From: Bradyrhizobium sp. Y36
GTDB lineage: Bacteria; Pseudomonadota; Alphaproteobacteria; Rhizobiales; Xanthobacteraceae
Assembly: GCF_002531575.1 (NCBI RefSeq)
Contig: NZ_NWTI01000029.1
Location: 1-64,000 of the forward strand
Length of the DNA stretch: 64,000 nucleotides
Direction: 5' to 3'
Every line of letters begins with the position of its first letter. Position 1 is the stretch's first letter. Under the pieces are notes generated by a model. That model worked only from the letters and a program-made list of their open reading frames with translations, made no database searches and was not told where the DNA came from. The position numbers and the translations under genes are program-made. Positions 63,594-64,000 of the stretch are shown here, piece by piece.

Positions 63594-64000
63594 CTACGCT
63601 CCCCATCGCTTTCGCAAATTGTCGCGCAGCGTCTCCGACGCCTGGACCAGCGTTTCGAGCACGCCTTTCTGACGGCCGCCGTAGAGCACGTTCCGGTTGC
63701 CGGCCATGTTCGCGATGCTGCGATAGAAGATCGGCCTGCCGGCATCGAGGAAGGTCCGCAGCACCGCGAAGCCCCGCTCCAGGACCGGCTCGGCCTCGTC
63801 CACCCGTTCGTGCGCATAGCCCGCGGCGAGCTCCGCCAGGATCCAGAGCAGGGCCGCAGCGTCGTCTCCATACGTCCGCTCGCAGATCTCGAGCAGCCGC
63901 TTCAGCAAGGGCTCGGCGTTCCAGAACTCTCCACAGTCGAGATAGGCCAATATCATGGCTTCGAGGGCCTTCTGAACCTCCAGGCTGTCGGGTCCAAATC
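63594..64000 (-). CDS. Tetratricopeptide repeat protein (N-terminus beyond the window)
   Basis: The frame is open from the stop at 63594 to the window edge. The last 135 or so residues show kinesin-light-chain-like TPR units: FGPDSLEVQKALEAMILAYLD then AEPLLKRLLEICERTYGDDAAALLWILAELAAGY and EAEPVLERGFAVLRTFL. The C-terminus is SETLRDNLRKRWGA. Stop and next ATG (63581) are 12 nt apart, so it is probably co-transcribed with the DUF2225 gene. Function unknown. Confidence 0.72.
   Translation of the reverse strand, partial: FGPDSLEVQKALEAMILAYLDCGEFWNAEPLLKRLLEICERTYGDDAAALLWILAELAAGYAHERVDEAEPVLERGFAVLRTFLDAGRPIFYRSIANMAGNRNVLYGGRQKGVLETLVQASETLRDNLRKRWGA

Overview
The window looks like a chromosomal segment of a Bradyrhizobium-like alphaproteobacterium (Nitrobacteraceae, Rhizobiales). 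The composition is GC-rich throughout. The gene content fits: acdS with a divergent Lrp-type acdR, phaR/phaA/phaB, otsBA, a DUF4167 gene, and the order comF-grxC-nitrilase-DUF1178 and ubiG-lysC-ptsP-prfA-prmC. The many intergenic palindromic repeats (GTCGTCCCGGACAAGCG, GTCCCTGCGAACGCAGG and others) also fit. The genus is an inference; no rRNA gene is present. No insertion sequence, CRISPR array or phage gene was seen. One RNA gene was found, tRNA-Ser(GGA).

Layout. 1-5.3 kb: the tail of a probable chemoreceptor, a DUF3175 gene, then an MFS permease with otsB and otsA (trehalose synthesis) and a small exported protein. 5.4-6.2 kb: tRNA-Ser beside a decayed AI-2E-type transporter. 6.2-13.5 kb: an amidase with a histone-H1-like basic tail, a methionine pair (O-acetylhomoserine sulfhydrylase and a MetA-type acyltransferase), a polysaccharide deacetylase and recQ. 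13.7-17.2 kb: ACC deaminase (acdS), its divergent Lrp-type regulator, a cysteine-desulfhydrase-like PLP enzyme and a carboxymuconolactone-decarboxylase-fold protein. 17.2-23.1 kb: a PilZ-PAS-PAS-GGDEF cyclase, exported proteins, an esterase, a class IV aminotransferase and a methyltransferase. 23.1-26.2 kb: phaR divergent from phaA-phaB (polyhydroxybutyrate). 26.3-30.5 kb: an EamA transporter, a flavin reductase, a cupin, glyoxalase II and a methyltransferase.

30.5-52.1 kb is a housekeeping core, mostly on the minus strand: DUF4167, prmC, prfA, ptsP, lysC, then ubiG, a GIY-YIG gene set inside repeats, a DMT transporter, DUF1178, a nitrilase-family amidohydrolase, grxC, comF, a methyltransferase, mutT, a TadG-like protein, argJ, a parvulin and secA.

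53.2-61.4 kb is the most distinctive accessory block. A MarR regulator is divergent from a cytoplasmic AmiC-like ligand-binding protein, followed by an amidase with Lys96/Ser171/Ser195 and a five-gene ABC importer (two permeases, a Tat-exported binding protein, two ATPases). The MarR plus AmiC-like pair resembles the NhhD/NhhC regulators of Rhodococcus nitrile hydratase genes, here joined to an importer and with no nitrile hydratase in view. 61.4-64 kb holds two exported unknowns, a DUF2225 protein and a TPR protein cut by the window edge.
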